This document shows positions 32,001 through 40,853 of a stretch of 64,000 bases of DNA, one piece after another. The notes beneath the pieces were generated by a model. That model was not told the DNA's origin and searched no databases. It saw only the letters and a program-made list of their open reading frames with translations. Origin of the DNA: JAFAFN01 sp963707555. GTDB lineage: Bacteria; Actinomycetota; Acidimicrobiia; Acidimicrobiales; Microtrichaceae. The position numbers and the translations under genes are program-made. The stretch spans positions 62,001-126,000 of the forward strand of contig CAVPQM010000002.1 of the NCBI GenBank assembly GCA_963707555.1, in the 5' to 3' direction. Each line of letters starts with the position of its first letter. Position 1 is the first letter of the stretch.

Positions 32001-32668
32001 TCGTTGGTGGCGAGCAGCGGCGCCCGATGCGCGGGCGATCTCGAGCAGCTGCGGGTTGGTGCGGTGCTGCTCGGGGATGCCGTGGTCCTGGATCTCGACG
32101 AAGAGGTTGTCCCGCCCGAAGATGTCCTGCAGCCGGCCGGCCTTCTCGCAGCGCGGCGTCGACGCCCTGGTTCAGCAGCGCCTGCAGCACGTGGCCGCCG
32201 AGGCAGCCGGTGGTGGCGATGACGCCCTCGCGTGTGCTCCTCGAGGAGCTCCCAGTCGACCTTGGGCTTGCAGTAGTAGCCCTCCAGGAACGCCCGGCTG
32301 CGAGAGCTGGATGAGGTTCTTGTAGCCGGTCGTCGTTCTCGGCCAGCAGGGTCAGGTGGTAGTAGGGCTTCTTGCCGCCCTCGGCCTCGCCGCCGGAGTC
32401 GTCGACCTTGGCCCCGCGCGGCTGCGGGCGCTCGGTCGCGGTGCGTCGTGGGCCATGTAGAGCTCGGTGCCGATGATCGGCTTGACGCCCTGCGTCGTTG
32501 GCACGCCTTGTAGAAGTCGAGGACCCCGTACATGTTGCCGTGGTCGGTGATGCCGATCGCCGGCTGGCCGTCGGCGGCCGCGGCCGCGACCACGTCGCCG
32601 ACCCGGGCCGCGCCGTCGAGCATCGAGTACTCGGTGTGCACGTGCAGGTGGGTGAAGGAATCCGCCAC
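29090..32668 (-). CDS. dnaE: DNA polymerase III alpha subunit, many frame breaks
   Basis: Main replicative polymerase. The N-terminal PHP domain starts FTHLHVHTEYSMLDGAARV with GITDHGNMYGVLDFYK. The palm holds the catalytic acids in MPDIDMDFDSRYRDEMIRYA. Then IVTFSTIKARAAVRDAARVL, VALYRPGPMAANMHNDYADR, GLMIYQESMMRVAQKFAGYS and KNRELMAKEREKFVDGC follow; the end has the OB region VFTLEDLQG and RLPDQFTVSV. More than a dozen frame changes are needed. Two resolved ones are an extra base at about 30644 (RPGPMAAN restored) and at 31117 (MYDDDPDAK restored). About 1190 residues, the DnaE1 size. GTG at 32668 follows GGGGAGG. Confidence 0.93.
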
Positions 32669-32792
32669 GGCTGGTGTGCCTCCCCAGGCCTCGGGCGGCA
32701 CGTCTGCGCCGCGATCACTGGTCGACGCTGCGAATCACAGCGATGGGATCCGAGTATCGCGCGCCGGGCACCGTCGCGCCGACGGCGCCCGC

Positions 32793-33305
32793 TCAGAGGT
32801 AGCCGGGACCGGCGTTCGGCTGCGGGCCGATCTGCGGCACCGGACCGCGCATGCCCTCGAGCTGCTGGCGGGCGGCCATCTGCTGGGCGAACAGGGTGGC
32901 CTGGATGCCGTGGAAGAGGCCCTCGAGCCAGCCGACCAGCTGGGCCTGGGCCATGCGCAGCTCGGCCTCGCTCGGCGCCGCCGTCCCCGAGAAGTCGAAC
33001 GAGAGCGGTCGAGCTCCTCGCCCAGGTCGGGCGACAGCGCCGGCCTTCAGCTCGGTGACCGAGTTCGTCGTAGATCCGCCGCAGCTGGTCCCGGGCGGCC
33101 TCGTCGAGCGGTCGGTGTTGCGCACCTCTTCGAGCAGCTGCTTGACCATCGAGCCGATGCGGATGATCTTGGCCGGCGACTCGATCTCGACCGCCTCACC
33201 GGAGTCGCCCTCGGTCTCGACGAGCGCCTCGCTGCGAGGCTGCACCCCGTCGGGCGCCACCACCTCGGGCTGGGCGTCGGCAGCGGTCTGGGGCACGTCG
33301 GACAT
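32793..33305 (-). CDS. bpa: Bacterial proteasome activator Bpa
   Basis: Ring-forming activator that opens the 20S proteasome gate without ATP. The four-helix core LRMAQAQLVGWLEGLFHGIQ, followed by ATLFAQQMAARQQLE, is strongly conserved, and the C terminus ends GPGYL, the hydrophobic-Tyr-x tail that docks on the proteasome. The frame looks intact, but residues about 64-100 are scrambled by compensating indels (about 33005-33115). Reading across frames restores PLDEAARDQLRRIYDEL, LKAGLSPDLGEEL and DRLSFDF. The presence of Bpa implies proteasome genes elsewhere in the genome. Confidence 0.9.
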   Translation of the reverse strand: MSDVPQTAADAQPEVVAPDGVQPRSEALVETEGDSGEAVEIESPAKIIRIGSMVKQLLEEVRNTDRSTRPPGTSCGGSTTNSVTELKAGAVARPGRGARPLSFDFSGTAAPSEAELRMAQAQLVGWLEGLFHGIQATLFAQQMAARQQLEGMRGPVPQIGPQPNAGPGYL

Positions 33306-33312
33306 GATGGCG

Positions 33313-33318
33313 ATGCTA
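33313..33318 (-). promoter_or_regulatory. -10 box of bpa (leaderless)
   Basis: The minus strand reads TAGCAT, seven bases before the ATG at 33305. Confidence 0.5.
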
Positions 33319-33340
33319 CTTCAGGGCCTCGGGCCTGCGC

Positions 33341-33376
33341 GGTCCGCCGGTCAGGCTCGGTCCGCCGGTCAGGCTC
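33341..33376. repeat. Perfect 18-bp tandem duplication
   Basis: 33341-33358 and 33359-33376 are identical. The second copy contains the TGA stop (33369-33371) of the phosphodiesterase gene, so loss or gain of a copy would not alter the protein. Confidence 0.85.
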
Positions 33377-34481
33377 GAGCGACGAGCAACGGCACGAGCA
33401 TCTCGGCCGCCGTCATCGAGCCGTGGCGGCCCTGCAGCTCGAACGGGCCGGTGTCGTCGGGGTCCTCGAACGCGACGGGCTCGAACGGGCACGAGCGCGA
33501 CGTCGCCGAGACGCGACAGCGGGCCGGGCAGCACCTTGGGCCCGAACCAGCCGTCCTCGATCATCTGCTCCCGGGTGACCACCCAGGCGACGTCGCCGTG
33601 GTGCCGGTCGCGGCGTCGAGCAGGGCGGCCTCGTCGCCGCGGCGGGCGTGCAGCCAGCGGAACCGTCCCTCGCCGGACTGGTGCGCCACGTGCGCCAGCA
33701 CCTCGGGGTGCGGCGTGATGATGCGACGGCCGACGTCGACCTGGCCGTGGTCGGCGGTGACGACCAGGGCCGCGCCGGTCGGCAGCTCCTGCACCAGGTA
33801 CTCGACCATCCGGTCGACGAACGACCAGCTCGGCGTCGTAGAAGTGGCTCAGGCCGTACTCGTGGGCGACCTTGTCGATGCCGTCGTAGTAGGCGTAGAC
33901 GAACGGCTCGCCGCGCTGCAGCTGGCGCACGATCTCGGCCACCAGCGTCGACGGCATCCGGTAGCGGCACGTGGCGACAGCCGCCGAGGTGCGCCCGGCT
34001 GAACCCGGTGTCGCGGAACTCGGCGCGGACCACGACCGGCGGTCGCTGGCCGCCGAACGCGACGTCGTGCTGGATCGACTCCGGCGGGATGGCCTCTCGG
34101 GCGTCGCCGCGCGAGTTCGTCCACCGCAGGACGTTGAGCACGTCGCCGTCGACGTTCATCCGGTAGCCGATGACGCCGTGCTCGCCCGGCGTGAGACCGG
34201 TCGCGATCGACGTGAGCGCGGTCGCGGTCGTGGTCGGCGCGACGGTCGTGATCGGCGCCGAGTTCAGCGAGCGTCAGACCCCGCAGCATGGAGCGGCGCT
34301 CCATCATCTGCTCCCAGCCGAGACCGTCGAGGACGAGCAGCACGATCTGCTCCGCGCCGGCGATCCCCTCGGGGAACCACGCGGGCAGGTGGTCGGGGTC
34401 GTCGAGCAGGACGTTGACCACGTTGTTGGTGCACGCGCCGTCGTAGTCAGGGAGGACCGGACCGGCCGCGTCGCCGTTCAC
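33369..34481 (-). CDS. Alkaline-phosphatase-fold phosphodiesterase, frame breaks
   Basis: Type I phosphodiesterase/nucleotide pyrophosphatase family, a two-metal hydrolase. The metal and nucleophile sites are VLLVLDGLGWEQM, the Thr in APITTVAPTTTATALTSIAT, FVYAYYDGIDKVAHEYG and LVVTADHGQVDVG. GLTPGEHGVIGYRMN is typical of the family. Frame changes near 34265, 33990, 33830, 33600 and 33490. About 370 residues. The natural C terminus is SMTAAEMLVPLLVARA with TGA at 33369. GTG at 34481 (MNGDAAGPVLPDYDG) is the likely start; a longer in-frame start at 34583 seems less likely. Possibly cytosolic: no signal peptide is visible. Confidence 0.8.
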
Positions 34482-34617
34482 CCGTTGAAGATCCTGTGGG
34501 GCCTGTACGGCCACCGGTTCATCGCCCACCGTTGGAGTCTCCTCGTGACGTACCCCTCCACGGTACAGAGGTTCTGGCGCCACGGAGCAACAATCCGCGG
34601 GGAAGTCGTTCCCCGCC

Positions 34618-34623
34618 TACGAT
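34618..34623 (+). promoter_or_regulatory. -10 box of the Rrf2 gene (leaderless)
   Basis: TACGAT lies six bases before the GTG at 34630. Confidence 0.55.
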
Positions 34624-34629
34624 GGTGGG

Positions 34630-35087
34630 GTGAAGGTCTCGACACGGGGTGACTACGCGAGCCGGGCGCTGCTGTCGCTGGCCCTGCACCACGGCGACGG
34701 TCCGACCTCGGTCCGCGACATCGCGGAGCGCACCGGTCTGCCCCAGCCGTACCTCGAGCAGATCCTGCTGGCGCTCAAGGGCGCCGGACTCGTCCGCTCC
34801 AAGCGGGGCGTCGGCGGCGGCTACGTCCTCGCCCGACCCCCCGCCGAGATCACCCTCGCCCAGATCGTCTCCGCGGTCGACGGTCCCATCCAGGCCGGCG
34901 ACTTCGGCCAGCCGCACACCGACGGCGCCTGCGACCACGAGGGCCAGTGCGTGCTGCTCGCCATCTGGGACGACGTCGGCGGACACATGCGGGCGCTGCT
35001 CGAGGCGTACACGCTCGCCGACCTCGCCGGCATCACCGAGGGACTCGCCCCTGGCCCGGCGAGGTGCCCGTCGGCGCAGCCGACTGA
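34630..35087 (+). CDS. Rrf2-family transcriptional regulator
   Basis: Winged-helix regulator of the IscR/NsrR/CymR superfamily. MKVSTRGDYASRALLSLALH and SVRDIAERTGLPQPYLEQIL form the helix-turn-helix; RSKRGVGGGYVLARPP is the wing. Two Cys in CDHEGQC are in the usual sensor loop, but the third Cys of Fe-S-binding members is not in the standard position. The in-frame reading runs on antisense through the next gene. A one-base frame change near 35055 gives the end WPGEVPVGAAD and TGA at 35085-35087, so the end is approximate. About 152 residues. Confidence 0.8.
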
Positions 35088-35107
35088 CGAACCCGCGCTC
35101 GGCCGCC

Positions 35108-36050
35108 TCAGTGGAAGCGGTCGAGCACGGCCTGCAGGTCCTCCGGCAGCGGCGAGTCGAACGAGACGAGCTCGTCGGTCCCCGGGTGCCGGAACGAGAG
35201 CTGGCGGGCGTGCAGGAACGGCCGGGGCATCCGGAACGAGTGGCGGAGCCCGCCGTAGATCTCGTCGCCGACCACGGCGTGTCCGATCGAGGCCAGGTGC
35301 ACCCGGATCTGGTGGGTGCGTCCGGTCTCGAGCTCGCAGGTCAGCAACGACGCCTCGACGGGCTCGTCGAAGGGCTGCTCGACCCCGTAGTGGGTCCGGG
35401 ACTCCCGACCGTCGGCAGCGACGGTCATGCGCAGCGGGTCACGCCGCGACCGACCGATCGGGGCGTCGATCACCCCGTTCGGGTGCTCGAAGTGACGCCA
35501 GGTCATCGCCGTGTAGACGCGCAGCACCGAGTGCGTCGACAGCTGGTCGACCAGGTCGACGTACGCGTCGGGTGTCCGGGCGACCACGAGCAGCCCCGAG
35601 GTGCCGTGGTCCAGCCGGTGCACGAGCCCGGGCCGCAACGGCTCGCCCACGTCGCGGAGCTCCGGGTAGCGGGCGAGCAGACCGTGGACCAGCGTCGAGT
35701 CACGATGACCGGCGCCCGGGTGCACGACGAGCCCTGCCTGCTTGTCGATCACGATGATGTCGTCGTCCTCGAACACCACGCGGACCTCGATGTCCTCGTC
35801 GGGTTCGACGACCTCCTCGGCCGCGACCGGATCCTCGCTGATCGAGACCTCGGCTCCCGGAGGGATCCGCACCGACGGCTTCGTCGCCACGTGGCCGTCC
35901 ACCAGGACCCCGCCCGAACGGATCGCCTCGACGGCCTCGGCACGGGAGCAGCCGGTGATCAGCGCGATCAGTCGGTCGAGCCGCTCGTCGCCGAGCGCCT
36001 CCGGGCACGACCTCGACGGCGTGGAGCGACGACCCCTCGGGAGCGCTCAC
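35108..36050 (-). CDS. RluA/RluD-family pseudouridine synthase, one frame break
   Basis: Isomerises uridine in rRNA. An S4 RNA-binding domain at the N terminus (ERLDRLIALITGCSRAEAVE) leads to DKQAGLVVHPGAGHRDSTLV and the catalytic Asp motif GLVHRLDHGTSGLLVVART, with TGRTHQIRVHLASIGHAVVG near the C terminus. The break is one extra base near 36001 (CCCGGAGGCG for CCCGAGGCG on the coding strand). About 313 residues. Its GTG (36050) overlaps the lspA stop (GTGA). The pairing with lspA is common in bacteria. Confidence 0.92.
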
Positions 36051-36738
36051 TCGGACCGCGACGCGTCGGCGTCGACGGGCTCGCCCGCGACCGGTTCGTC
36101 ATCGACCGGTTCGGCCCGCATGCCGTAGAGGGCGAGCGCGATCGCTCCGACCACCACGGCCATGTCGGCGACGTTCCAGATCGGCCACCACTGCACGTCG
36201 ATGAAGTCGACGACCGCACCGCGCATGAAGCCCGAGGGTTCGCCGGCGAGCGGCGCACGGAAGAGCCGGTCGAGCACGTTGCCGAGCGCGCCGCCGATGA
36301 TCAGACCGACGAGCACCAACTGCACCCGTGACCGCATCGTCCGGGCGACGAACAACAGCACGCCGACGACCACGAGCACGACCAGCCCGATGATCGCCCC
36401 GGATCCCGCCCCCTTGGAGAAGGCCATACCGGTGTTGAACGCGAGGTTGAAGCGGAGCGTCCAGACGACGTCGATGATGCTGCCGTCGGACAACCGTTCG
36501 AGCGCCCACGACTTCGACAGCTGGTCGATCGCCAGCACGAACAGGGCGACACCCGCGACGATGCACCACCGCCACCAGCTCGACGACGCCACCGCGTCCT
36601 GCTCGATGGCGGCGACGACCACCTCTTCGGGCGGCTCGTCAGCAGCAGCCGGCGATCGACGTCAGCCGCATCGGCGGCCGCATCGACAGCGCGAGGAGCC
36701 TCGAGGTCAGCGCGCTCCGAGGGCTCGGGATCGGACAT
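36047..36738 (-). CDS. lspA: Prolipoprotein signal peptidase LspA
   Basis: Aspartic peptidase that cleaves lipoprotein signal peptides inside the membrane. Four hydrophobic segments are seen; DQLSKSWALERL, FNLAFNTGMAFSKG, the first catalytic Asp in GGALGNVLDRLFRAP and the second in VVDFIDVQWWPIWNVADMAV. From the ATG at 36738 an acidic N-terminal tail (MSDPEPSERADLEAPRA) joins the core after one frame break near 36650; an internal start at 36622 gives an unbroken frame but lacks the tail. I favour 36738, 24 bases after the DksA-like stop. Confidence 0.88.
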
Positions 36739-36761
36739 CGGATCGCCTTTCCGGGGCGGTG

Positions 36762-37493
36762 TCAGCGGAAGCTGCGGGTCTTGAACTCGACTCGCTCCCG
36801 AGCATACGGAATCGCCCGCAGGCGTTCCTTCGGGATGGCCTGACCGGAGTACTCGCAGATGCCGTAGGTGCCCTTGTCGAGCCGGACGAGCGCGGCGTCG
36901 ATCTCCTCGATCGTCGCGAGCGCTGCCGCGGCACGTGCCAGGTCGAAGTCGCGCTCGACGGCGAGGGTGTCGCCCTCGCCGGACTCGTCGTCGAACTGGA
37001 CGTCGCCCGGCTCACGATCACGGGCGAGCGCGTCGGCTTCGGCCTTCAGCGCAACGGCCTGGGCGCTGAGCGTCTCACGCTCCTCGAGGAGCGCAGCTCG
37101 CTGGGCGTCGAGGAACTTGGCGTCGAACGGGGACTTCTCCGGGGCGGACGTTGCGGAATTGCTGGGCTGCTTCACTGGTGCCTTCTTCGCAGACGGGGGG
37201 CTGGCGGTGGACGATGCCGGGGCCTTCTTCGCGGCCGCCGGTATCGCCTTCTTCGTTGCGGGCGCCTTCGCAGGCGCCTTCTTCGTCGCGGCCGACGGCG
37301 CCTTCTTCGCTGGCGCCTTGGTGGCCGGGGCCTTCTTCGCCGGTGCAGCTGGCGACTTCTTCACGGGAGCCTTCGCGGCCGGTGCCTTCTTCGCGGGAGC
37401 CTTCTTGACCGGTGCCTTCTTCGCCGATGACGGCGAGGCCGACTTTCCGGCCGGTGCAGCCTTCTTCGCTGTCGTTGCACGCTTGGTCGCCAC
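36762..37493 (-). CDS. DksA/TraR-like protein with Lys/Ala/Pro-rich tail
   Basis: About 244 residues. The first half is a low-complexity basic tail of AKKAPAKKAP-type repeats like histone H1 or the tails of mycobacterial HU. The second half is a DksA-type coiled coil (FLDAQRAALLEERETLSAQA) and a C-terminal KGTYGICEYSGQAIPKERLR module. Only one of the four zinc Cys of DksA is present, so a zinc finger is unlikely. It could bind RNA polymerase or nucleic acid. GTG start, with GGAGG six bases upstream; a TAGGGT box at 37551-37556 would give a leader of about 50 bases. Confidence 0.8.
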   Translation of the reverse strand: MATKRATTAKKAAPAGKSASPSSAKKAPVKKAPAKKAPAAKAPVKKSPAAPAKKAPATKAPAKKAPSAATKKAPAKAPATKKAIPAAAKKAPASSTASPPSAKKAPVKQPSNSATSAPEKSPFDAKFLDAQRAALLEERETLSAQAVALKAEADALARDREPGDVQFDDESGEGDTLAVERDFDLARAAAALATIEEIDAALVRLDKGTYGICEYSGQAIPKERLRAIPYARERVEFKTRSFR

Positions 37494-37550
37494 GGAGGGC
37501 CTCCTCTGCCATTCGTCGGGCAGCGCCCTGGTGGTCGAATGGTTGGTGCA

Positions 37551-37556
37551 CCCTAG
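37551..37556 (-). promoter_or_regulatory. Candidate -10 box of the DksA-like gene
   Basis: The minus strand reads TAGGGT, 57 bases upstream of the GTG at 37493, in the 192-base gap after divIVA. This would be a conventional leader with GGAGG. Confidence 0.4.
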
Positions 37557-37685
37557 TCGGCCGTCCTGGAGCCGTCAGCGATGCGGTCCTTCAGCAGCGA
37601 AACGTCAGCTGCTCGAGGGACCCCACGATCTCGTCCGTGCTGCGCCCGACGGACCCGGTCCGGCGGACGTGGGCGGCGCGGCTGC

Positions 37686-39029
37686 TCAGCGACGCCAGCC
37701 GAAGCGACGAGCCTTCGGGTCCGAGCTGCCCTCGAAGAACGCCTTCATCGCATCGTCGTCGAGCTCGACCGCCTCGTTGACGGCGCTGTCGAGCTCTTCC
37801 ATGTACCGGTCGCGGGGCGCGTCGGCCCTGGGCACGGCCTGGGTCGGGCGGTCGTCGACCGTCGGACGGGATCCCGCAGTCGGCGCGGGACCCGACGACG
37901 CAGCGGGGCCCGACGACGGAGCGGAGGTCGACTCCTGGGCGCCGGCACGGGCGTAGGCCGCCTCTGACTCGGCGTCGTCGGTGAAGTCGGCCGCGATCTC
38001 GGACCAGCTGCCCGGACCCCAGCGGTCGGCCTCGCCGATCTGGTCGGCCTGCGACGAGGGTGTCGTCAGATCGAGGTACGCGGCACGTGCCTCGGGGTCG
38101 GCAGCGGCCTCTTCGGCGACGCTGACCTCGTCGACCACCTCGACCCGGGCGCCGCCGTCGTCGGGTCCGTCGGAGTCGGACGGGCCGTTCGTCTCGGCGG
38201 CGGGTTCCGCGACGGGATCGCCCGCGGCGGTCGAGAAGCTCTCACCCGGACGCTCGTCGTCGACGCTCGGGGCCGAGGTCAGCACCTCGTCGGGCAGGAT
38301 CGACATGGTCGGCCGCGATCCCAGACGGGACGGGTCCTCGGCGAGCGCCGAGAGCTCGTCGGCGGCACGGGTGAGCTCGGTGCGGTAGCCGGCGAGGCGG
38401 GCCTCGAGCTGGGAGATGACATCGGCGAGCTGCGCGCGACGGGACTCGAGCGAGCGCACCTCTTCGATCGCTGCCGCCTTGCGGTCGGCGTACTCGGCGT
38501 CGGCCTGCTCGCCGGCACGGCGGATCAGCTCCTCGGCCTCGGCGTTCGCCTCGGCGAGCTGACGCTCGCTGCGTGACTGGGCCTCTTCGGTCATCGCCTG
38601 GGCGTGACCACGTGCCTCGTTGACGGTCGCCTCGGCGGTGCGACGGGCCATGAGCAGCGTCTTGGCCGCCTGCTCGACCTCGGCCTCTTCGCTCAGGCGG
38701 GTCGAGGTGGCGGCCGATGCCGCTGCGTGCTGCGCGGCCTCTCGGGCCTCTCGAGCCACCCGCTCCGCCTGCTGGGCACGCTGGTCGGCTGCCTGCACCC
38801 GCTGGTCGGCCTCACGCGGACGCTGGTCGGCCTCGGCCAACACGGCGTCGGCCTGGGCGAGACGCCCCTCGGCCTGCGCCGAACGCTCTTCGATGTGCCG
38901 GACACGAGCGAGGAGCTGCGCCAGCGCAGTGCCCGCCTGCTCCAGGAAGGTCTCGACCTGCTCGGTGTCGTAGCCCTTGCGGCGCTCGGCGAACTCGATC
39001 TTCTCGAACAGTTCCGGAGTCAGCTCCAT
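37686..39029 (-). CDS. divIVA: DivIVA/Wag31-like polar growth protein
   Basis: Coiled-coil protein that marks curved membrane and directs polar wall growth. The conserved N-terminal lipid-binding start is MELTPELFEKIEFAERRKGY followed by DTEQVETFLEQAG. A long Ala/Glu/Gln coiled coil follows (about 30-235), then an acidic Ser/Pro-rich region and a conserved-looking end (DDDAMKAFFEGSSDPKARRF). 447 residues, intact and longer than many homologues. TACCAT lies seven bases before the ATG, so it probably has its own leaderless promoter inside the division cluster. Confidence 0.9.
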   Translation of the reverse strand: MELTPELFEKIEFAERRKGYDTEQVETFLEQAGTALAQLLARVRHIEERSAQAEGRLAQADAVLAEADQRPREADQRVQAADQRAQQAERVAREAREAAQHAAASAATSTRLSEEAEVEQAAKTLLMARRTAEATVNEARGHAQAMTEEAQSRSERQLAEANAEAEELIRRAGEQADAEYADRKAAAIEEVRSLESRRAQLADVISQLEARLAGYRTELTRAADELSALAEDPSRLGSRPTMSILPDEVLTSAPSVDDERPGESFSTAAGDPVAEPAAETNGPSDSDGPDDGGARVEVVDEVSVAEEAAADPEARAAYLDLTTPSSQADQIGEADRWGPGSWSEIAADFTDDAESEAAYARAGAQESTSAPSSGPAASSGPAPTAGSRPTVDDRPTQAVPRADAPRDRYMEELDSAVNEAVELDDDAMKAFFEGSSDPKARRFGWRR

Positions 39030-39036
39030 GACGCGG

Positions 39037-39042
39037 ATGGTA
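39037..39042 (-). promoter_or_regulatory. -10 box of divIVA (leaderless)
   Basis: The minus strand reads TACCAT, exactly seven bases before the ATG at 39029. Confidence 0.55.
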
Positions 39043-39076
39043 GCCCGCTGTCACCGCTCGGTCGGGTATCCGTCAT

Positions 39077-39098
39077 CGGTTCGCCATCTGGCGAACCG
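39077..39098 (-). terminator. Hairpin between yggT and divIVA
   Basis: CGGTTCGCC (39077-39085) pairs with GGCGAACCG (39090-39098) around a four-base loop, 12 bases past the yggT stop. The stem can extend by two pairs. Together with the divIVA promoter it marks a transcription unit border. No T-run. Confidence 0.55.
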
Positions 39099-39110
39099 GT
39101 GCTCGGCTGC

Positions 39111-39368
39111 TCAGAGCCCGCAGATGATGGGCTGCAGGATGCTGATGCCGAGCAGCACGATCAGCGGCGACAGATCGAGCGCCGCCGCCCCGAGGCGAAC
39201 CGGCGGGATCACACGCCGCAGCGGGCCCATGATCCACTCGGTGGCGACGAACGTCAGCCGCTGCGCGGTCGCCAGCAGCCCCTCACCCGAGGCGGGGAAC
39301 CAGCTCAGGATGATGCGCAGGAAGATGACGACGATGAACGCCTGCAGCGCCCAGCAGATCAGTTCCAT
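39111..39368 (-). CDS. YggT-family membrane protein
   Basis: 85 residues with two or three hydrophobic helices: LICWALQAFIVVIFLRIILS, then WFPASGEG, ATEWIMGPLRRVIPP and LDLSPLIVLLGISILQ. This is the standard YggT pattern, found next to sepF and divIVA in most Gram-positive division clusters. The role is unclear; a link to septum or osmotic stress is suggested for the family. Confidence 0.88.
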   Translation of the reverse strand: MELICWALQAFIVVIFLRIILSWFPASGEGLLATAQRLTFVATEWIMGPLRRVIPPVRLGAAALDLSPLIVLLGISILQPIICGL

Positions 39369-39459
39369 CTCAGCTCACGAACTGCCGGCGCCCGGCGGAC
39401 GGACCCACCAGCGGCGGGCTCGTCGGTGCGACGTGTCGATTGTGGGTCCACGATCCGGC

Positions 39460-40062
39460 TCAACGGTCCTCGTTCACGAGGCCGCCCTCGCGCAGGCGGC
39501 GACGGTCGTCGTCGGAGACCTCTGCGCCGTGCGGGGTGAGCAGGAACACCTGGTCGGCGACGCGCTCCATGTCGCCCTCGAGGCCGTAGCAGAGGCCGCT
39601 GGCGAAATCGATGAGGCGACGCGACAGGTCGCGGTCGACGTTCTGCAGGTTGATGATCACCGGCTGGTCCCGCTTGAAGCGGTCGGCGACCTGCTGCACG
39701 TCGTTGAAGCCGGAGGGCGTCACCACGTGCGGCTTGGCGGTCGACGGCAGCGGCCGGACGACGCCACGGGGCTCGGGGTCGGGGGCCGGCGCGCTGATCA
39801 CCCGCACGCCGCCGTCGCCCTCGTCCCAGTCCTCGGACTGACGGGTGGGCATCGGCCGCACCGACGACCTGGCCGAAGACCGCTGCGGCTCGGCGACCAC
39901 GGCAGGGCGGGGCGCCATGCGCTGGGGCGCCACGCGTTCGGCCGGCTCGTCGATCTCGTCGACGTAGTCGTCGTACTCGCCCGGGTCGCCGTACTCGTCG
40001 TCGTAGTACGGCTCGTTGCCCAGTCCGAGCCACGTCCGCGTGTTCTTCATCCAGTTCGACAT
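39460..40062 (-). CDS. sepF: SepF, FtsZ membrane anchor
   Basis: Tethers FtsZ filaments to the membrane. 200 residues, intact. The N-terminal amphipathic helix is MSNWMKNTRTWLGLGN, then an acidic Tyr/Asp-rich linker and the core PSGFNDVQQVADRFKRDQPV followed by IINLQNVDRDLSRRLIDFAS and GLCYGLEGDMERVADQVFLL. It ends DDDRRRLREGGLVNEDR. The ATG has a GAGGAG ribosome site. It directly follows pgeF with a 37-base gap; the yggS gene usual between them is absent. Confidence 0.93.
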   Translation of the reverse strand: MSNWMKNTRTWLGLGNEPYYDDEYGDPGEYDDYVDEIDEPAERVAPQRMAPRPAVVAEPQRSSARSSVRPMPTRQSEDWDEGDGGVRVISAPAPDPEPRGVVRPLPSTAKPHVVTPSGFNDVQQVADRFKRDQPVIINLQNVDRDLSRRLIDFASGLCYGLEGDMERVADQVFLLTPHGAEVSDDDRRRLREGGLVNEDR

Positions 40063-40099
40063 CGTGAATCTCCTCTGGGCGAGTGTAGTTCCAGCCAGA

Positions 40100-40853
40100 T
40101 CATGCGGTGTGGGCAGACGTGGGGGCGGACCAGATCACCGCGCTCTGGCGACCGGAGTCCCGTCGTGCCCTCCACGAGTAGTACCGGGGATCCGAAGCGG
40201 TGCAGGCGACGACGGGGCTGGCGGGGCCGAGCGCACCCGCGGCCGACAGCGCAGCGGCGACACCGGCGCGCAGATCGAGCGCAGGTGCTCCGTCCGGTGT
40301 CGACGCCCGGACGACGTCGCCGTGGCGCGAGGCCACCAGGTCGAGGTCGCTCTCGCCGAACTCGTAGCGGGCCGGCGAGATGCACGGCCCGAGGCGCCAG
40401 TGCACCTCTCGGGCGCCCAGGTCGCGGATCGCCTCGACGGTGGACTCGAGCACACCCTCGTAGAGCCCACGCCAGCCGGCGTGCGCCGCACCGACGACCA
40501 CGCCCGTCGGAGACGGGCCGGCGAGCAGCACCCCGGCGCAGTCAGCGGTGTTCACGGCCAGCACAGCGCCGGGCACCGCGGTGACCGCCGCATCGGCGGC
40601 CGCGCCCGCGTGCTGTCCCGGCTCCCCCACCACGACGACGGTTGCACCGTGGACCTGACGCAGCCACGTCCACGGTCCGGGAGCGATCCGGGCGCGTGCG
40701 TCCGCCAGCGCCACAGGGTCGGCGTCGACGGCGAGATCGCCGTCGCTCCGATCGGTGAAGCGCGCGTGGACCCGGTGGGAGTGACCCTTCGATCCGCCCG
40801 ATGCTGCAACGGCGGCGTCGAGCCGGCCGTCAGGTTCAGCGACGACGGCTCAC
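40100..40853 (-). CDS. pgeF: PgeF/YfiH-family peptidoglycan-editing factor
   Basis: Laccase-fold zinc enzyme proposed to edit mis-made peptidoglycan precursors (also annotated polyphenol oxidase). Motifs are WLRQVHGATVVVV, VLAVNTADCAGVLLA with the zinc Cys, VVGAAHAGWRGLYEGVLE with the His, and RLGPCISPARYEFGE. The frame is open back to just inside its start. The likely start, GTG at 40853, overlaps the ftsZ stop (GTGA) and needs one frame change near 40835. About 250 residues, the family length. Confidence 0.85.

Noticed and set aside
36762..37493. CRISPR-like or satellite reading of the periodic DNA here
   Set aside because: The periodicity follows codons for Lys-Ala-Pro repeats in an open frame; there are no spacers or direct repeats of CRISPR length.
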